From Shewanella aestuarii (GTDB lineage: Bacteria; Pseudomonadota; Gammaproteobacteria; Enterobacterales; Shewanellaceae): a stretch of 64,000 nt of DNA. The stretch lies in the NCBI RefSeq assembly GCF_011765625.1, contig NZ_CP050313.1:3468501-3532500 (forward strand), in the 5' to 3' direction. Made by a program: the position numbers and the translations under genes. Of this stretch, positions 1 through 8,740 are shown in pieces. Numbering within the stretch: position 1 is the first letter of the stretch; each line of letters opens with the position of its first letter. The notes under the pieces are model-generated. The model saw only the letters and a list, made by a program, of their open reading frames with translations. It did not search any database and was not told the DNA's origin.

Positions 1-1196
1 TCTGCGCTGTCTAATTGACGGTGCGTGGTACTGGCAGGATGACAAGCCAATGATTTAGCATCACCAATATTGACCAAGCGTAGTACCATTTGAAGCGCAT
101 CAATAAACTTACCACCGGCAATTTTACCCGCCTGCGCATCAGCGGCTTTTATGCCAAAGCTGATGATGCCAGACGCTTTACCATTGGTGATTTTTTTACA
201 AGTCGCATTGAATGGGCTATCAGGCAATGCCGCATAGTTTACCCAACTTACATTGGGATGTTGCTGTAAATACTGCGCGAGTGCGAGGGCATTACTGCAA
301 TGGCGTTCCATACGCAGACTTAAGGTTTCTAATCCTTGTAGTAATAAGAAGGCACTTTGTGGTGATAATGCCGCCCCTGTATTACGTAATGGCACAACGC
401 GACAACGACCAATAAACGCTGCTGGCCCAAACGCCTCGGTATAAACCACACCGTGATAGGAAGGATCGGGTTGATTTAAAACCGCAAAGCGATCTTTATT
501 GGCCACCCAATCAAATTTACCCGAGTCAATAATCACCCCGCCAATGGTCGTGCCATGACCACCTATGTATTTGGTTAGTGAATGGATCACTATGTCTGCG
601 CCATGATCAAAAGCGCGGCAAAGCACTGGTGTAGCGACGGTATTATCAACAATTAACGGCACGCCATGCTTGTGGGCAATGTCGGCTAAACGTTGTAAAT
701 CGACCACGTTTCCCGCGGGGTTACCAATGGATTCACAAAATAGCGCTTTGGTTTTATCGTCAATTAATGTTTCTAGGCCAGCGTAGTCATCATAGGCGGC
801 CATGCGCACATCAACGCCTTGGCGCGGCAAAGTATGGGCAAATAAATTATAAGTACCACCATATAACTGACTCGTGCTGACAATGTTGTCACCCACCTGA
901 GTTAACGCTTGGATCGCATAGGTGATAGCAGCCATACCTGATGCAACCGCTAAGGCACCAATACCGCCTTCAATAGCTGTAAGGCGCTGCTCAAGTACGT
1001 GAGTGGTTGGGTTCATAATGCGGGTATAGATGTTACCGGCAACTTTTAAATCGAATAAATCTGCGCCATGCTGGGTATCATCAAAGGTATAGGAAGTGGT
1101 TTGATAAATCGGCACTGCCGCGGCTTTGGTTGTGGCTTCTGATTCGTAGCCATAATGTAATGCCAGTGATTCCAGTTTCATGTTTGCTGCCGTCAT
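1..1196 (-). CDS. O-acetylhomoserine sulfhydrylase (aminocarboxypropyltransferase), C-terminus cut by window edge
   Basis: PLP-dependent Cys/Met-metabolism enzyme that makes homocysteine from O-acetylhomoserine and sulfide. About 398 codons are visible; the family is usually about 430 residues, so roughly 30 C-terminal residues lie outside the window. Reading inward from the start, the N-terminus carries the LHYGYE segment, then PIYQTTSYTFDD, then the PLP-lysine motif SLTKYIGGHG with Lys near residue 209. The ATG at 1194-1196 follows a strong AAGGAAGG ribosome site 5-6 bases upstream; a second in-frame ATG lies five codons later. The gene reads away from folM's end and has no visible co-transcribed partner. 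Cystathionine gamma-synthase is a related alternative, but the SLTKYIGGHG context favours the sulfhydrylase. Confidence 0.9.
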   Translation of the reverse strand, partial: MTAANMKLESLALHYGYESEATTKAAAVPIYQTTSYTFDDTQHGADLFDLKVAGNIYTRIMNPTTHVLEQRLTAIEGGIGALAVASGMAAITYAIQALTQVGDNIVSTSQLYGGTYNLFAHTLPRQGVDVRMAAYDDYAGLETLIDDKTKALFCESIGNPAGNVVDLQRLADIAHKHGVPLIVDNTVATPVLCRAFDHGADIVIHSLTKYIGGHGTTIGGVIIDSGKFDWVANKDRFAVLNQPDPSYHGVVYTEAFGPAAFIGRCRVVPLRNTGAALSPQSAFLLLQGLETLSLRMERHCSNALALAQYLQQHPNVSWVNYAALPDSPFNATCKKITNGKASGIISFGIKAADAQAGKIAGGKFIDALQMVLRLVNIGDAKSLACHPASTTHRQLDSA

Positions 1197-1350
1197 AATG
1201 CCTTCCTTTACCTTAGAGATTTAAATTGTGTCATCAATCAAATGGGCGTTGCCGGATAAGTTACCGAATAAAAAACAATCATCATCCAGCAAGACTCCAC
1301 ACTAGCAATAAGACGTCTAGATGTCTATTCAAAAATTAATACCCATTAAA

Positions 1351-1370
1351 AAAGGCGCTTGTGCGCCTTT
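1351..1370 (-). terminator. Rho-independent terminator after folM
   Basis: Perfect 8-bp stem (AAAGGCGC/GCGCCTTT) with a TTGT loop, about 20 bases past the folM stop. On the minus strand it is followed by a T-rich run. Confidence 0.8.
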
Positions 1371-1389
1371 GAGTTGATTTAGGTAAGGT

Positions 1390-2127
1390 TTACACTAGAT
1401 GCCGCCCACCATCAACGGGGTAACTTCTACCGGTAACGTAATGACTTTTAATGAGATACTCCACCAGCGAGATAATTTCAGCATTACCCGCCTCTTTAGG
1501 CAAAATAGCCTTAGCAAGCGCTTTCACCTTGTATGCATCATCGTCGTGCTCATTGAATAAAATCATTGCTGGGGCAATGGAGTTCACTTTGACATGGGGA
1601 GCTAATTTGGCCGCAAACGATAAAGTTAAGTTGTGCAAAGCCGCTTTACTGGCAGCGTAGGCAATATGTTTTTTACTGCCTTTTTCTGCAACATAATCTG
1701 TAATATGAATAATGTTACTGCCACCAATTGCACTGTCAGTATTTGGCGCATTTTCAATGGCGCTACGGCTAAGTAAATCGCCTAAGGCTAAGTTAATTTC
1801 ATAAGGCGCATTCACATGCACTTGCATCATGCGTGTAATGGTGTCACTCGGGCTGATCCCACTGTTGTCGGGTAGCCAGTCTGAGGCATTATGAATAATG
1901 CAATCCAGTCTTGGGCATTGCTGTACTTGGCTGATTAACCGCTGGATTGAATCGCTGTCGGTTAAATCACTTTGGATAAGGGTCGCATCTAATTTGCGTA
2001 ACTGCTCAATGCTGTCGTAATGACTGCGATAGGTGCCAATCACCTGATACCCCTGGGCTAAAAAATGCTTTGCAAGCCCATAACCAATGCGTTTTCCTAC
2101 GCCTGTAATCAATACGGTTTTATTCAT
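1390..2127 (-). CDS. folM: Dihydromonapterin reductase FolM (short-chain dehydrogenase)
   Basis: NAD(P)H-dependent SDR of pterin metabolism, reducing dihydromonapterin and, weakly, dihydrofolate. The N-terminus has the nucleotide-binding motif TGVGKRIG. The catalytic Tyr/Lys pair is in HIAYAASKAALHN, and the C-terminus has the SDR-typical YPVDGG. The length of about 245 residues fits the family. I chose the ATG at 2125-2127 because AAGAG lies six bases upstream; the ATG two codons earlier has no room for a ribosome site. The TGVGKRIG motif in place of a generic TGxxxGIG is what makes FolM more likely than another SDR. It appears monocistronic, with its own terminator. Confidence 0.8.
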   Translation of the reverse strand: MNKTVLITGVGKRIGYGLAKHFLAQGYQVIGTYRSHYDSIEQLRKLDATLIQSDLTDSDSIQRLISQVQQCPRLDCIIHNASDWLPDNSGISPSDTITRMMQVHVNAPYEINLALGDLLSRSAIENAPNTDSAIGGSNIIHITDYVAEKGSKKHIAYAASKAALHNLTLSFAAKLAPHVKVNSIAPAMILFNEHDDDAYKVKALAKAILPKEAGNAEIISLVEYLIKSHYVTGRSYPVDGGRHLV

Positions 2128-2581
2128 ATACATCTCTTATTTATCAAGATAGAGTTGTTATTTTTCATCACCTTAGCATATTAAAAGGCGTTAACAACAG
2201 CATTAGTTATAGGTTAATAAAAGCGATAGAGTTAACCAAGTTCTACCTAGTGTTGCTACTGATTACGATGTTAATCGGCAAATGGATTCATTAATATTCA
2301 CAATACAGGTTGCTAATGGTCATCATTAAAGCGACGACTGAATGAGTCACCCTAAGCTACCAATTCAGGCTAGCATAGGTTAACTTTATGACGTTTATAA
2401 TGCATTTAAGGTATTAAGTGCATTGTATTAAGTAACTGATCATTCTAGCTTGTGAAAACTCCTGATAACCGCGTTAGATTTTTGATTAAAAAATAATTCC
2501 TTATCAAAAAAATCTGTCTTGTTATCACCCATTTTTGCTACGCTATTTCTGTCCACTTATTTACTGTGATTGGTATTACTG
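2128..2581. other. 454-bp intergenic region between divergent genes
   Basis: AT-rich spacer between divergently read folM and the unknown gene at 2582, so it should hold both promoters. The only structure I see is an imperfect inverted repeat at about 2477-2515 (AGATTTTTGAT and ATCAAAAAAATCT arms), roughly 70 bases before the downstream gene. No ORF or RNA gene is recognisable. Confidence 0.4.
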
Positions 2582-3253
2582 ATGAATAAATCCATGTATA
2601 TCATCATCTCTGTGGTATTCATATTTGCGCTATTGATTGGCTATGGGTTTATGCCCGCTTCAATAAATCATCAAGCCATCAGCCAAACCGATGAATCAGC
2701 ACATTCTGCTAATACCCAGTTAGTTAACTTAGATGATGTAATGCTCGCCTTATTTAGCTTTCAAACCGACAAGCAATGGCAAATACAACTGCCAGAGTCG
2801 CCAGCCAACAAGCCTATATTTGTGCCACTGACTGAGTTAAAGCGAGCCGATAACATACATTTAGCGATTGGTCATTATCAAGATGCATTCGACTCTGGTT
2901 CGGTTGCGCTCGATTACAGCAAAATCACCCCCATCAATTTAGGCAATCCTGAGCAGGAAATGCTATTTGCTGCGCCCTTTGCAGTATCGAACCAAGGTTC
3001 AGGCAATTTTTGGTATTTGGGACTGTTCCGCTTAAATAACCAAACGGCTCACATCAGTCACCTCGATAGTATGCTTTTAGGGGATAGAATAAAGCTCAAC
3101 ACCATTGGGATACCTGATCCGCTTCATGTTAGCCAACTTAAAATTAGTTATTGGCAACATGGTGAGCAACAAGCAATGGCGGAAGTGCCTAATCAATTGG
3201 TCGAACAAAATATAGCTGTGTCGTTTACTGGGTTAACTAAGATAACGCACTGA
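2582..3253 (+). CDS. Uncharacterised membrane-anchored or exported protein, 223 aa
   Basis: I do not recognise a family. The N-terminus is a hydrophobic segment, residues 4-26 (YIIISVVFIFALLIGYGFM), which could be an uncleaved anchor or a signal peptide. The rest is soluble and mixed, with a region from about residue 145 (FWYLGLFRLNNQ) to about 205 resembling a beta-rich extracytoplasmic domain. It has no cysteines, so it is not a lipoprotein. The first ATG of the MNKS start (2582) was chosen over an upstream in-frame TTG at 2570; the ribosome site is weak either way. A long hairpin terminator follows. It stands alone between folM and the channel gene. Confidence 0.65.
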   Translation: MNKSMYIIISVVFIFALLIGYGFMPASINHQAISQTDESAHSANTQLVNLDDVMLALFSFQTDKQWQIQLPESPANKPIFVPLTELKRADNIHLAIGHYQDAFDSGSVALDYSKITPINLGNPEQEMLFAAPFAVSNQGSGNFWYLGLFRLNNQTAHISHLDSMLLGDRIKLNTIGIPDPLHVSQLKISYWQHGEQQAMAEVPNQLVEQNIAVSFTGLTKITH

Positions 3254-3305
3254 ATACCCTGAGCTAATCTCTTATACGAAGCTTTAAATGGCCTTTAAAT
3301 GAAAG

Positions 3306-3337
3306 AGGCTTGAACTGATAACCAGTTCAAGCCTTTT
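3306..3337 (+). terminator. Rho-independent terminator after the unknown gene
   Basis: 12-bp perfect stem (AGGCTTGAACTG and its complement) with loop ATAAC, then TTTT. It lies between convergent genes, so it may also limit read-through from the channel gene. Confidence 0.8.
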
Positions 3338-3362
3338 AAATGAGCAATAACAAGTTGGTTCG

Positions 3363-4226
3363 CTAACGCTGCGCTTTAGTGGTATTTGCCGTTAACATCG
3401 CCGTTAACTGATCAATTTTGGCATGCAGTTTTTGAATTTCTAACGCTGTATCATCGGCAGTGGCAAGGATTGCAGTTTGCGCGTCATCTGTTTCATCTAG
3501 CTGTTTTTTGGCTTGATGGTCGCGCATTATTTGAGTCTCTTCCCCCATCACATCTAGCACAGCGCCAACCATCATATTTAAAAATACAAAGGTGGTTAAA
3601 AAGATAAAGGTAAGATAATACAGCCAACTTAATGGATGAACCGCCATGGTTTCGTACATGATGGAAGTCCATGACTCAAAGGTAGAAATACGAAATAATG
3701 TCAACATAGCAATTGACACATCGCCCCACAAAAAGTCATTAATATCAGCAAATAACATGCTGCCTACTGCACCGTAAATATAAAAAATCACAAACATAAG
3801 GAGCGCAATATAGCCCATGCGAGGAATGGCTTTAAGCAGTGCGTTTATCAGCATTCGCAGTTCTGGCACCATAGAAACTAACCGCAGCACGCGGAAAATC
3901 CGTAATAAGCGCGCCAACAAAATGGTCGAGCCTCCTAGCGGCACTAGGCTGCCAATCACAATAATGGTGTCGAAAATGTTCCAGCCTTTGGAAAAAAATG
4001 CTTTTGCGCCATCACTAGCAAGATAACGAATAATTAATTCAATAGAAAAAAACACCGTAATCGCAACATCAAGTACCAGTAAGCTTTGCTCCAGCCAAGC
4101 TGGCAAATGGTAAGTATGCGCACCTATCGACAATGCAGAAACCACAATGACAAAGATGACAAAACCTTGAAAGGTTTTGCTTCGATCGACTCGTTTAAAT
4201 AACGACAATAACTCTGAGACTTGCAT
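3363..4226 (-). CDS. Voltage-gated ion channel of the bacterial sodium-channel (NaChBac-like) type, one six-helix domain
   Basis: Inner-membrane channel of 287 residues, the usual size for single-domain bacterial channels. Helices S1-S3 span roughly residues 20-95. S4 has arginines every third residue (R106, R109, R112, R115 in LARLLRIFRVLRLV). The pore loop has the filter TFESWTS at residues 182-188, close to the TLESWAS filter of NaChBac-type sodium channels. S6 is about 203-227 (ending GAVLDVM). The C-terminus (about 258-280, ALEIQKLHAKIDQLTAML) has heptad leucines expected of the tetramerising coiled coil. The filter Glu argues for Na+ (possibly Ca2+) rather than K+ selectivity. It may contribute to sodium-linked motility or pH homeostasis, which is inference. 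Confidence 0.88.
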   Translation of the reverse strand: MQVSELLSLFKRVDRSKTFQGFVIFVIVVSALSIGAHTYHLPAWLEQSLLVLDVAITVFFSIELIIRYLASDGAKAFFSKGWNIFDTIIVIGSLVPLGGSTILLARLLRIFRVLRLVSMVPELRMLINALLKAIPRMGYIALLMFVIFYIYGAVGSMLFADINDFLWGDVSIAMLTLFRISTFESWTSIMYETMAVHPLSWLYYLTFIFLTTFVFLNMMVGAVLDVMGEETQIMRDHQAKKQLDETDDAQTAILATADDTALEIQKLHAKIDQLTAMLTANTTKAQR

Positions 4227-4316
4227 AACCTAAACGCTCCATAAACACGCCGCTAAATTTTGGGCGACAGAGCCTAGCAAAGCAGTCTTAAACGATTGTG
4301 AAATAATGAATAATGA

Positions 4317-5846
4317 TCAGCTAGTGGGCATTGACACCCAAAGGCGCGTTCCCTCAATAGAGTCTGATTGCAGGTGAATGCTCAACTGCTGTATTTCAGC
4401 TATTTTACTGGCTAAATACAAACCATATCGGACATTGCCTATGGCACTTTCGGTGGTGTTGCGCTCAAAAGCAAGGCGACATTCTGACTCGAGTATTGCA
4501 CTGTTATTTGCAAACATGCACACAACCGCATCATCGGTTCGTTGAATAATAACTTTAACCGCCGCGCCCCTTGGCGATGTGTGAATAAAGTATTGAAACA
4601 TCACATTGAACATTGAGCGGCTCAAATCAAGTTCAGCAAACACCTTAATGTCGGTATCATCAAATACCTGTAAAGTTTCTAAATTGCGTTGATTCAGGCT
4701 AACCAAATTAACCCGCATAACCTCTTCAATTAATTCAACAATATTGAATTTTTGTGGTTTGCATGGATAAATATCATCCTCCACTGTATGCAGGGTTAAA
4801 ATCACATCTATTAGCTGTTTCATTCTTTTACTGCCATCAGCAATAATAGAACTGATGGTTTCTACCTGAGTTTTATGATGAACATTTTTTTTGATCATGG
4901 TGGCCGATTCGGCAATTAAGGTGAGTTGGTTTTTCAGGTGATTTTGCAATAACTCAGCATAATCTCTTTTCATTTTAATGGTTTGATATATCTGATCAAT
5001 TTGCTGGTTTGCTTGACGACGAGCCTGAATATTCTCAACATGGTTTTTCACCCTGACAGCCAGTTCTAGCGGTAAAATAGGCTTAACGAGGTAATCCACC
5101 GCTCCCAGTTCAAAGCCTTTAACAATGCTGTGGGTACTGTCTTCACCACTTAAAAAAATCACATCGATATGGCTGGTTTCTGGATGATCTTTTAACTTAG
5201 TCAGTAAGCTAATCCCATCTAACTCTGGCATAACAATATCCAATAAAATTAAGTCTGGTACTGGATCGCGCTGGCAAATACTGAATGCTTCTACTCCTGA
5301 GCGAGCAAGAGTCACTTGATAATTGGGGCGCAGTAAATCATTTAGCGATTGACGCACAACAGCATCATCATCCACCACCAAAATAGAAAATGCTTCCGGC
5401 TGATTATCGCTCACATTCGCTACGGCATTGACCGCACTTGGCTGACGATGAATTGCAAAGGGTTGATTGAGTGCGCGACTGATCCGCTCTTTAAAAATAA
5501 GAAAAGTGAAAGGTTTAACTATGTATTGCGAGATCCCGGCCTCAATGGCCTGCTTCACCAAGGAGTGTTCAACAATGCTAGAGATAATCACAAATGGAAT
5601 GGGGCGTACATCTAAATCGGCCTGAATATGACTAAGTAAGGTCAACCCATCAAGTCGAGTCAATGTTAGCTCTGACACCACCAAGTCGATATGGTGAGAG
5701 CCAAGATAACTGATCGCCTCTACCCCATCCTTAGCTTGATACACATTTTTAAAGCCCATTTGCAATAACATTCTGGCAATGGTTGCGCGCATATTGTCAA
5801 CACTTTCAACCACTAACACATTGTACTTATTAAATTCATTTGCCAT
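4317..5846 (-). CDS. Signalling protein: pseudo-receiver + receiver + degenerate histidine-kinase-like C-terminus
   Basis: 509 residues. Receiver 1 (about 8-125) retains Lys111 (IVKPF) and SS at 89-90, but its phosphoacceptor position is Glu59 (VVSELTL) and the first acidic pair reads E14-S15 instead of DD. Receiver 2 (about 153-270) is canonical: DDD at 159-161, phospho-Asp203 (LLDIVMPELDG), Lys255. A helical stretch with NHLKNQLTLI (His303) resembles a HisKA dimerisation helix. The last ~120 residues resemble an HATPase fold ending GTRLWVSMP, but without a clear Asn box or DxGxG box. Phosphorylation is therefore expected only on receiver 2, and kinase activity is doubtful. No DNA-binding domain or partner kinase is adjacent. 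Confidence 0.8.
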   Translation of the reverse strand: MANEFNKYNVLVVESVDNMRATIARMLLQMGFKNVYQAKDGVEAISYLGSHHIDLVVSELTLTRLDGLTLLSHIQADLDVRPIPFVIISSIVEHSLVKQAIEAGISQYIVKPFTFLIFKERISRALNQPFAIHRQPSAVNAVANVSDNQPEAFSILVVDDDAVVRQSLNDLLRPNYQVTLARSGVEAFSICQRDPVPDLILLDIVMPELDGISLLTKLKDHPETSHIDVIFLSGEDSTHSIVKGFELGAVDYLVKPILPLELAVRVKNHVENIQARRQANQQIDQIYQTIKMKRDYAELLQNHLKNQLTLIAESATMIKKNVHHKTQVETISSIIADGSKRMKQLIDVILTLHTVEDDIYPCKPQKFNIVELIEEVMRVNLVSLNQRNLETLQVFDDTDIKVFAELDLSRSMFNVMFQYFIHTSPRGAAVKVIIQRTDDAVVCMFANNSAILESECRLAFERNTTESAIGNVRYGLYLASKIAEIQQLSIHLQSDSIEGTRLWVSMPTS

Positions 5847-5883
5847 AAGTTAGTCCATTAAATCAATAAGCAGGGATGGTGCT

Positions 5884-6267
5884 CTAGCTTTGATACAGCT
5901 CTAACGGTAAGCCATCGGGATCGCTAAAAAAGGTGTATTTTTTTCCGGTATATTCATCCACTCGTATGGGCTCGATTGCAATGCCATGTTGCTGCAACTG
6001 TGCCACTGCATGACTAATATCATCAACACAAAATGCCAGATGACGTAAGCCTTGAGCTTCAGGGTAGCTAGGTCTTATTGGGGGGTTAGGAAATGAGAAT
6101 AGCTCGATTTGTGTGCCATCTGGCAAGGCTAAATCAAGCTTGTAGGAGTCTCTTGCTTGGCGATAGTTTTCTGCTATCACTTTGAGTCCAAGCACTTGGG
6201 TATAAAACTGTTTTGATAGTTGATAATCTTGACAAATTATCGCCGCGTGATGTATTCCTTTCAGCAT
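5884..6267 (-). CDS. VOC (glyoxalase/dioxygenase fold) family protein, YaeR-like
   Basis: 127 residues, closely resembling E. coli YaeR along its whole length. Shared blocks include ARDSYKLDLAL, IELFSFPNPP, GLRHLAFCVDDI and FFSDPDGLPLELYQ. The metal-ligand positions of the VOC fold are plausible at the HH of KGIHHAAI, the Glu of IELFSF, the His of LRHLAF and the Glu of LELYQ. The substrate is unknown. The ATG at 6265-6267 was chosen because GAGGA lies a few bases upstream and the protein then aligns with YaeR from its start; an in-frame TTG 11 codons earlier has no support. Confidence 0.85.
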   Translation of the reverse strand: MLKGIHHAAIICQDYQLSKQFYTQVLGLKVIAENYRQARDSYKLDLALPDGTQIELFSFPNPPIRPSYPEAQGLRHLAFCVDDISHAVAQLQQHGIAIEPIRVDEYTGKKYTFFSDPDGLPLELYQS

Positions 6268-6373
6268 AACCGTCCTCAAAGCAAAACCCTGATATAACAA
6301 TCGTATTACAGATTAAGTCTATCAGGGTTTTGTGATTTAAGTTATCGCTAATCAATTCTGCAGATAATGACGA

Positions 6374-8440
6374 TTACACGCCGACTTCACCGCCATCATT
6401 TTTGCGAATGACAACAGTGGCCGCACGAGGGCGAATTGTTGTCCCTGCGGGCGTTGGCTCGGCAGCATTGTCTGAATATGGCCAATTATCCGGATGCTGA
6501 ATATTAGCAAATACCGTGCTGTAGTCTGGCGAAATAGCAAAACCAGTCACTTCGCAGCCATTTGGGCCCACAAAAAAGCGCTTCAACTGAGCCTGAGTTT
6601 CAGCTGACACAACTTGCTGTTTGTCATCAGCATCAACCAAGGTTGATGGTACAATGGCTAGCATTTGATCGTTAGTGTACTCTGTGACTTCATCAGCGCC
6701 ATTATCAGTTTGTACCCACAAAATCCCGCGCTTATCAAAGGCTAAACCGTCAGGGCTTGCAAACTGATTTAAATCATTTAAGCCTGAGCGATTCGTCGCT
6801 TCGTCAGCGCTAGTCGGTGCACCAAAGACAAAAATATCCCAGCTAAATTCAGTGGCTTTGTCACCTTCATCCCAACGGATAACATGACCAAAGCTGTTGT
6901 TTAATCTAGGATTGGCAGGATTTGTGTCAGTGGTGCGCTTGGTGTTGTTGGTTAGAGTTAAATAAACACTGCCAGTAAAAGGATCAACTGCGGCCCATTC
7001 AGGGCGATCCATTGGTGTTGCGCCAACTAAGTCAGCCGCTCCCGCAGTGTTTAAAATAATCGCGGCAACTGAATCAAAGCTATCCGCTAGGGTATTCCCT
7101 TGCGTGGTGATGCTATCTAAGGTTAATGGCAACCACTCACCTACCCCATCTTCACTAAACTTAGCCACATATAAAGTACCGGCATTCATGTACTTATCGC
7201 CCATGGCGATGCGGTTTGAGCTATTGGCATCGGCTTCATCCCACAGCGCATCAGACACAAACTTATATAAATATTCAAAGCGTGAGTCATGACCTGAGTA
7301 GAAGGTAATCGGCTTACCCGCTTCTAACTTGCCAAAGGTGCAGCCTTCATGACGAAAACGTCCCAATGCCGTTCGCTTAACAGCACGAGAGTTAGGGTTG
7401 TAGGGGTCAATTTCAACAATATAACCGTGGCCATTGGCCTCGTTGCGGTAATCACTTTGCGCACTTGATCCACTTGCAGTGATATCAAAGCGAGCAAACT
7501 CATCTAAACGCTCGTCGTTATCTCCTGCTAAATGGTTCCAGCCATAACGGGTGTCAGATGTTGAAATACCAATACGACGTTGATCGTCAGTTAACTCGCC
7601 TTTATTGACAAAATACCCCGGCCAGTTTTCTTCACAGGTTAAGTAAGTGCCCCAAGGTGTGTAGCCGTTACCGCAGTTGTTCAATGTGCCACGGGCTTGA
7701 CTACCATCTGGCGAGTAACGGGTTTCTAAATACGATGTATAAGCTAATGGACCAGCGATATCCATTACCGTTGCCCCAGTAAAGCGGCGGTTATGAGGAT
7801 CGTTTTCTACCACTTGCCACATGCCATCTTTTAATTGAATCCGTACCACGGAAACACCATGAGCGTTGATCTCTTTACGAATTTCATCAATAACTGTGCG
7901 CTTGCCGTTTGCATCAGCGGTTGGGCCCATTGGGTGCAGCGCATTTTGATCAATATATTCATGATTAATACACAACAAGCCATCATCGGCGGCATCATTT
8001 AACGGGAAAAAGTGCATGCCATCATGATGCATGCCTACGGCATTGGCTTGATCTTCTGCGGTGTTGGAGCCATCCGCTTGCCAAGCATTGGCTTTGCTAT
8101 TGAGCGGCGTGCCCCAAGGCGCTAACACATAGGCCGAGTATCCCGCAGGAATCGCAACCGCATCAGTTTTGGAACCCGCGATAGAATCAAAACCTAATAC
8201 AGCAGAGCTTTTGGCAGGCGGTGTTGTCGTTGGTGGCGTGGTGGTTGGTGGCGTTGTTGTACTTGCGTTGTTATCTGAGCCGCATGCGCTTAAGCCAACA
8301 CCCGCAAAGGCGGTCATGGCGCTGAGCCCTAGGCCACGTTTAACAAAATTACGACGCGACAAATGCTTTTCCATCACTTGCGCAAAGGGCAAATTATTAC
8401 TTTGATTGTACTTAGTTGGGTCGAAGGTTGCCTTGCTCAT
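6374..8440 (-). CDS. phoX: PhoX-family alkaline phosphatase, Tat-exported
   Basis: 688-residue periplasmic phosphatase that depends on Ca2+ and Fe in characterised members. The N-terminus has the twin-arginine motif SRRNFVK (residues 28-34). The following hydrophobic stretch ends LSAC (Cys53), so a Tat-exported lipoprotein is possible. A TTTPP linker repeated three times follows (about 60-75). Family motifs include CINHEYID, YLTCEENWPGY (the Cys that ligates iron in characterised PhoX) and RHEGCTFGK. It has its own leader region and no phosphate-operon partner beside it. Induction by phosphate starvation is the known pattern for the family, but no Pho box was identified here. Confidence 0.88.
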   Translation of the reverse strand: MSKATFDPTKYNQSNNLPFAQVMEKHLSRRNFVKRGLGLSAMTAFAGVGLSACGSDNNASTTTPPTTTPPTTTPPAKSSAVLGFDSIAGSKTDAVAIPAGYSAYVLAPWGTPLNSKANAWQADGSNTAEDQANAVGMHHDGMHFFPLNDAADDGLLCINHEYIDQNALHPMGPTADANGKRTVIDEIRKEINAHGVSVVRIQLKDGMWQVVENDPHNRRFTGATVMDIAGPLAYTSYLETRYSPDGSQARGTLNNCGNGYTPWGTYLTCEENWPGYFVNKGELTDDQRRIGISTSDTRYGWNHLAGDNDERLDEFARFDITASGSSAQSDYRNEANGHGYIVEIDPYNPNSRAVKRTALGRFRHEGCTFGKLEAGKPITFYSGHDSRFEYLYKFVSDALWDEADANSSNRIAMGDKYMNAGTLYVAKFSEDGVGEWLPLTLDSITTQGNTLADSFDSVAAIILNTAGAADLVGATPMDRPEWAAVDPFTGSVYLTLTNNTKRTTDTNPANPRLNNSFGHVIRWDEGDKATEFSWDIFVFGAPTSADEATNRSGLNDLNQFASPDGLAFDKRGILWVQTDNGADEVTEYTNDQMLAIVPSTLVDADDKQQVVSAETQAQLKRFFVGPNGCEVTGFAISPDYSTVFANIQHPDNWPYSDNAAEPTPAGTTIRPRAATVVIRKNDGGEVGV

Positions 8441-8740
8441 AAACTTTCCTTAAGTATGCTCACGGTTTAATTAGCGGAATAAATTCGTGAGCTAAAGATA
8501 AGCTGAGTTTATGACAAATTGGTGCAATCAAGATGACAAGCCGATGGCGGTTTTATGTCAAAACCATGAAAGCCCAAGCGCTGAGTTTTAGATCCTTTAG
8601 GCTTGAAGATTGAAGATTGAGGATTGATGGCCGTTAGGCTCGCTAAGCGCACTTAACTATAGCGGCATTGAATTATAGCGGCACTTAACTTTAGTAGCAC
8701 TTAAGCACTGCCACATATAACCAAAGCCGCATTTAATAGG
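8441..8740. repeat. 300-bp spacer with short degenerate tandem repeats
   Basis: No gene is visible. Around 8603-8630 the unit GAAGATTGA recurs with small changes. Around 8641-8712 a unit resembling CACTTAACTATAGCGG recurs about four times with drift (ACTATAGCGGCATTG, AATTATAGCGGCACTT, AACTTTAGTAGCACTT, AAGCACTG). No clear T-tracted terminator was found for the helicase gene upstream of phoX. Confidence 0.5.
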
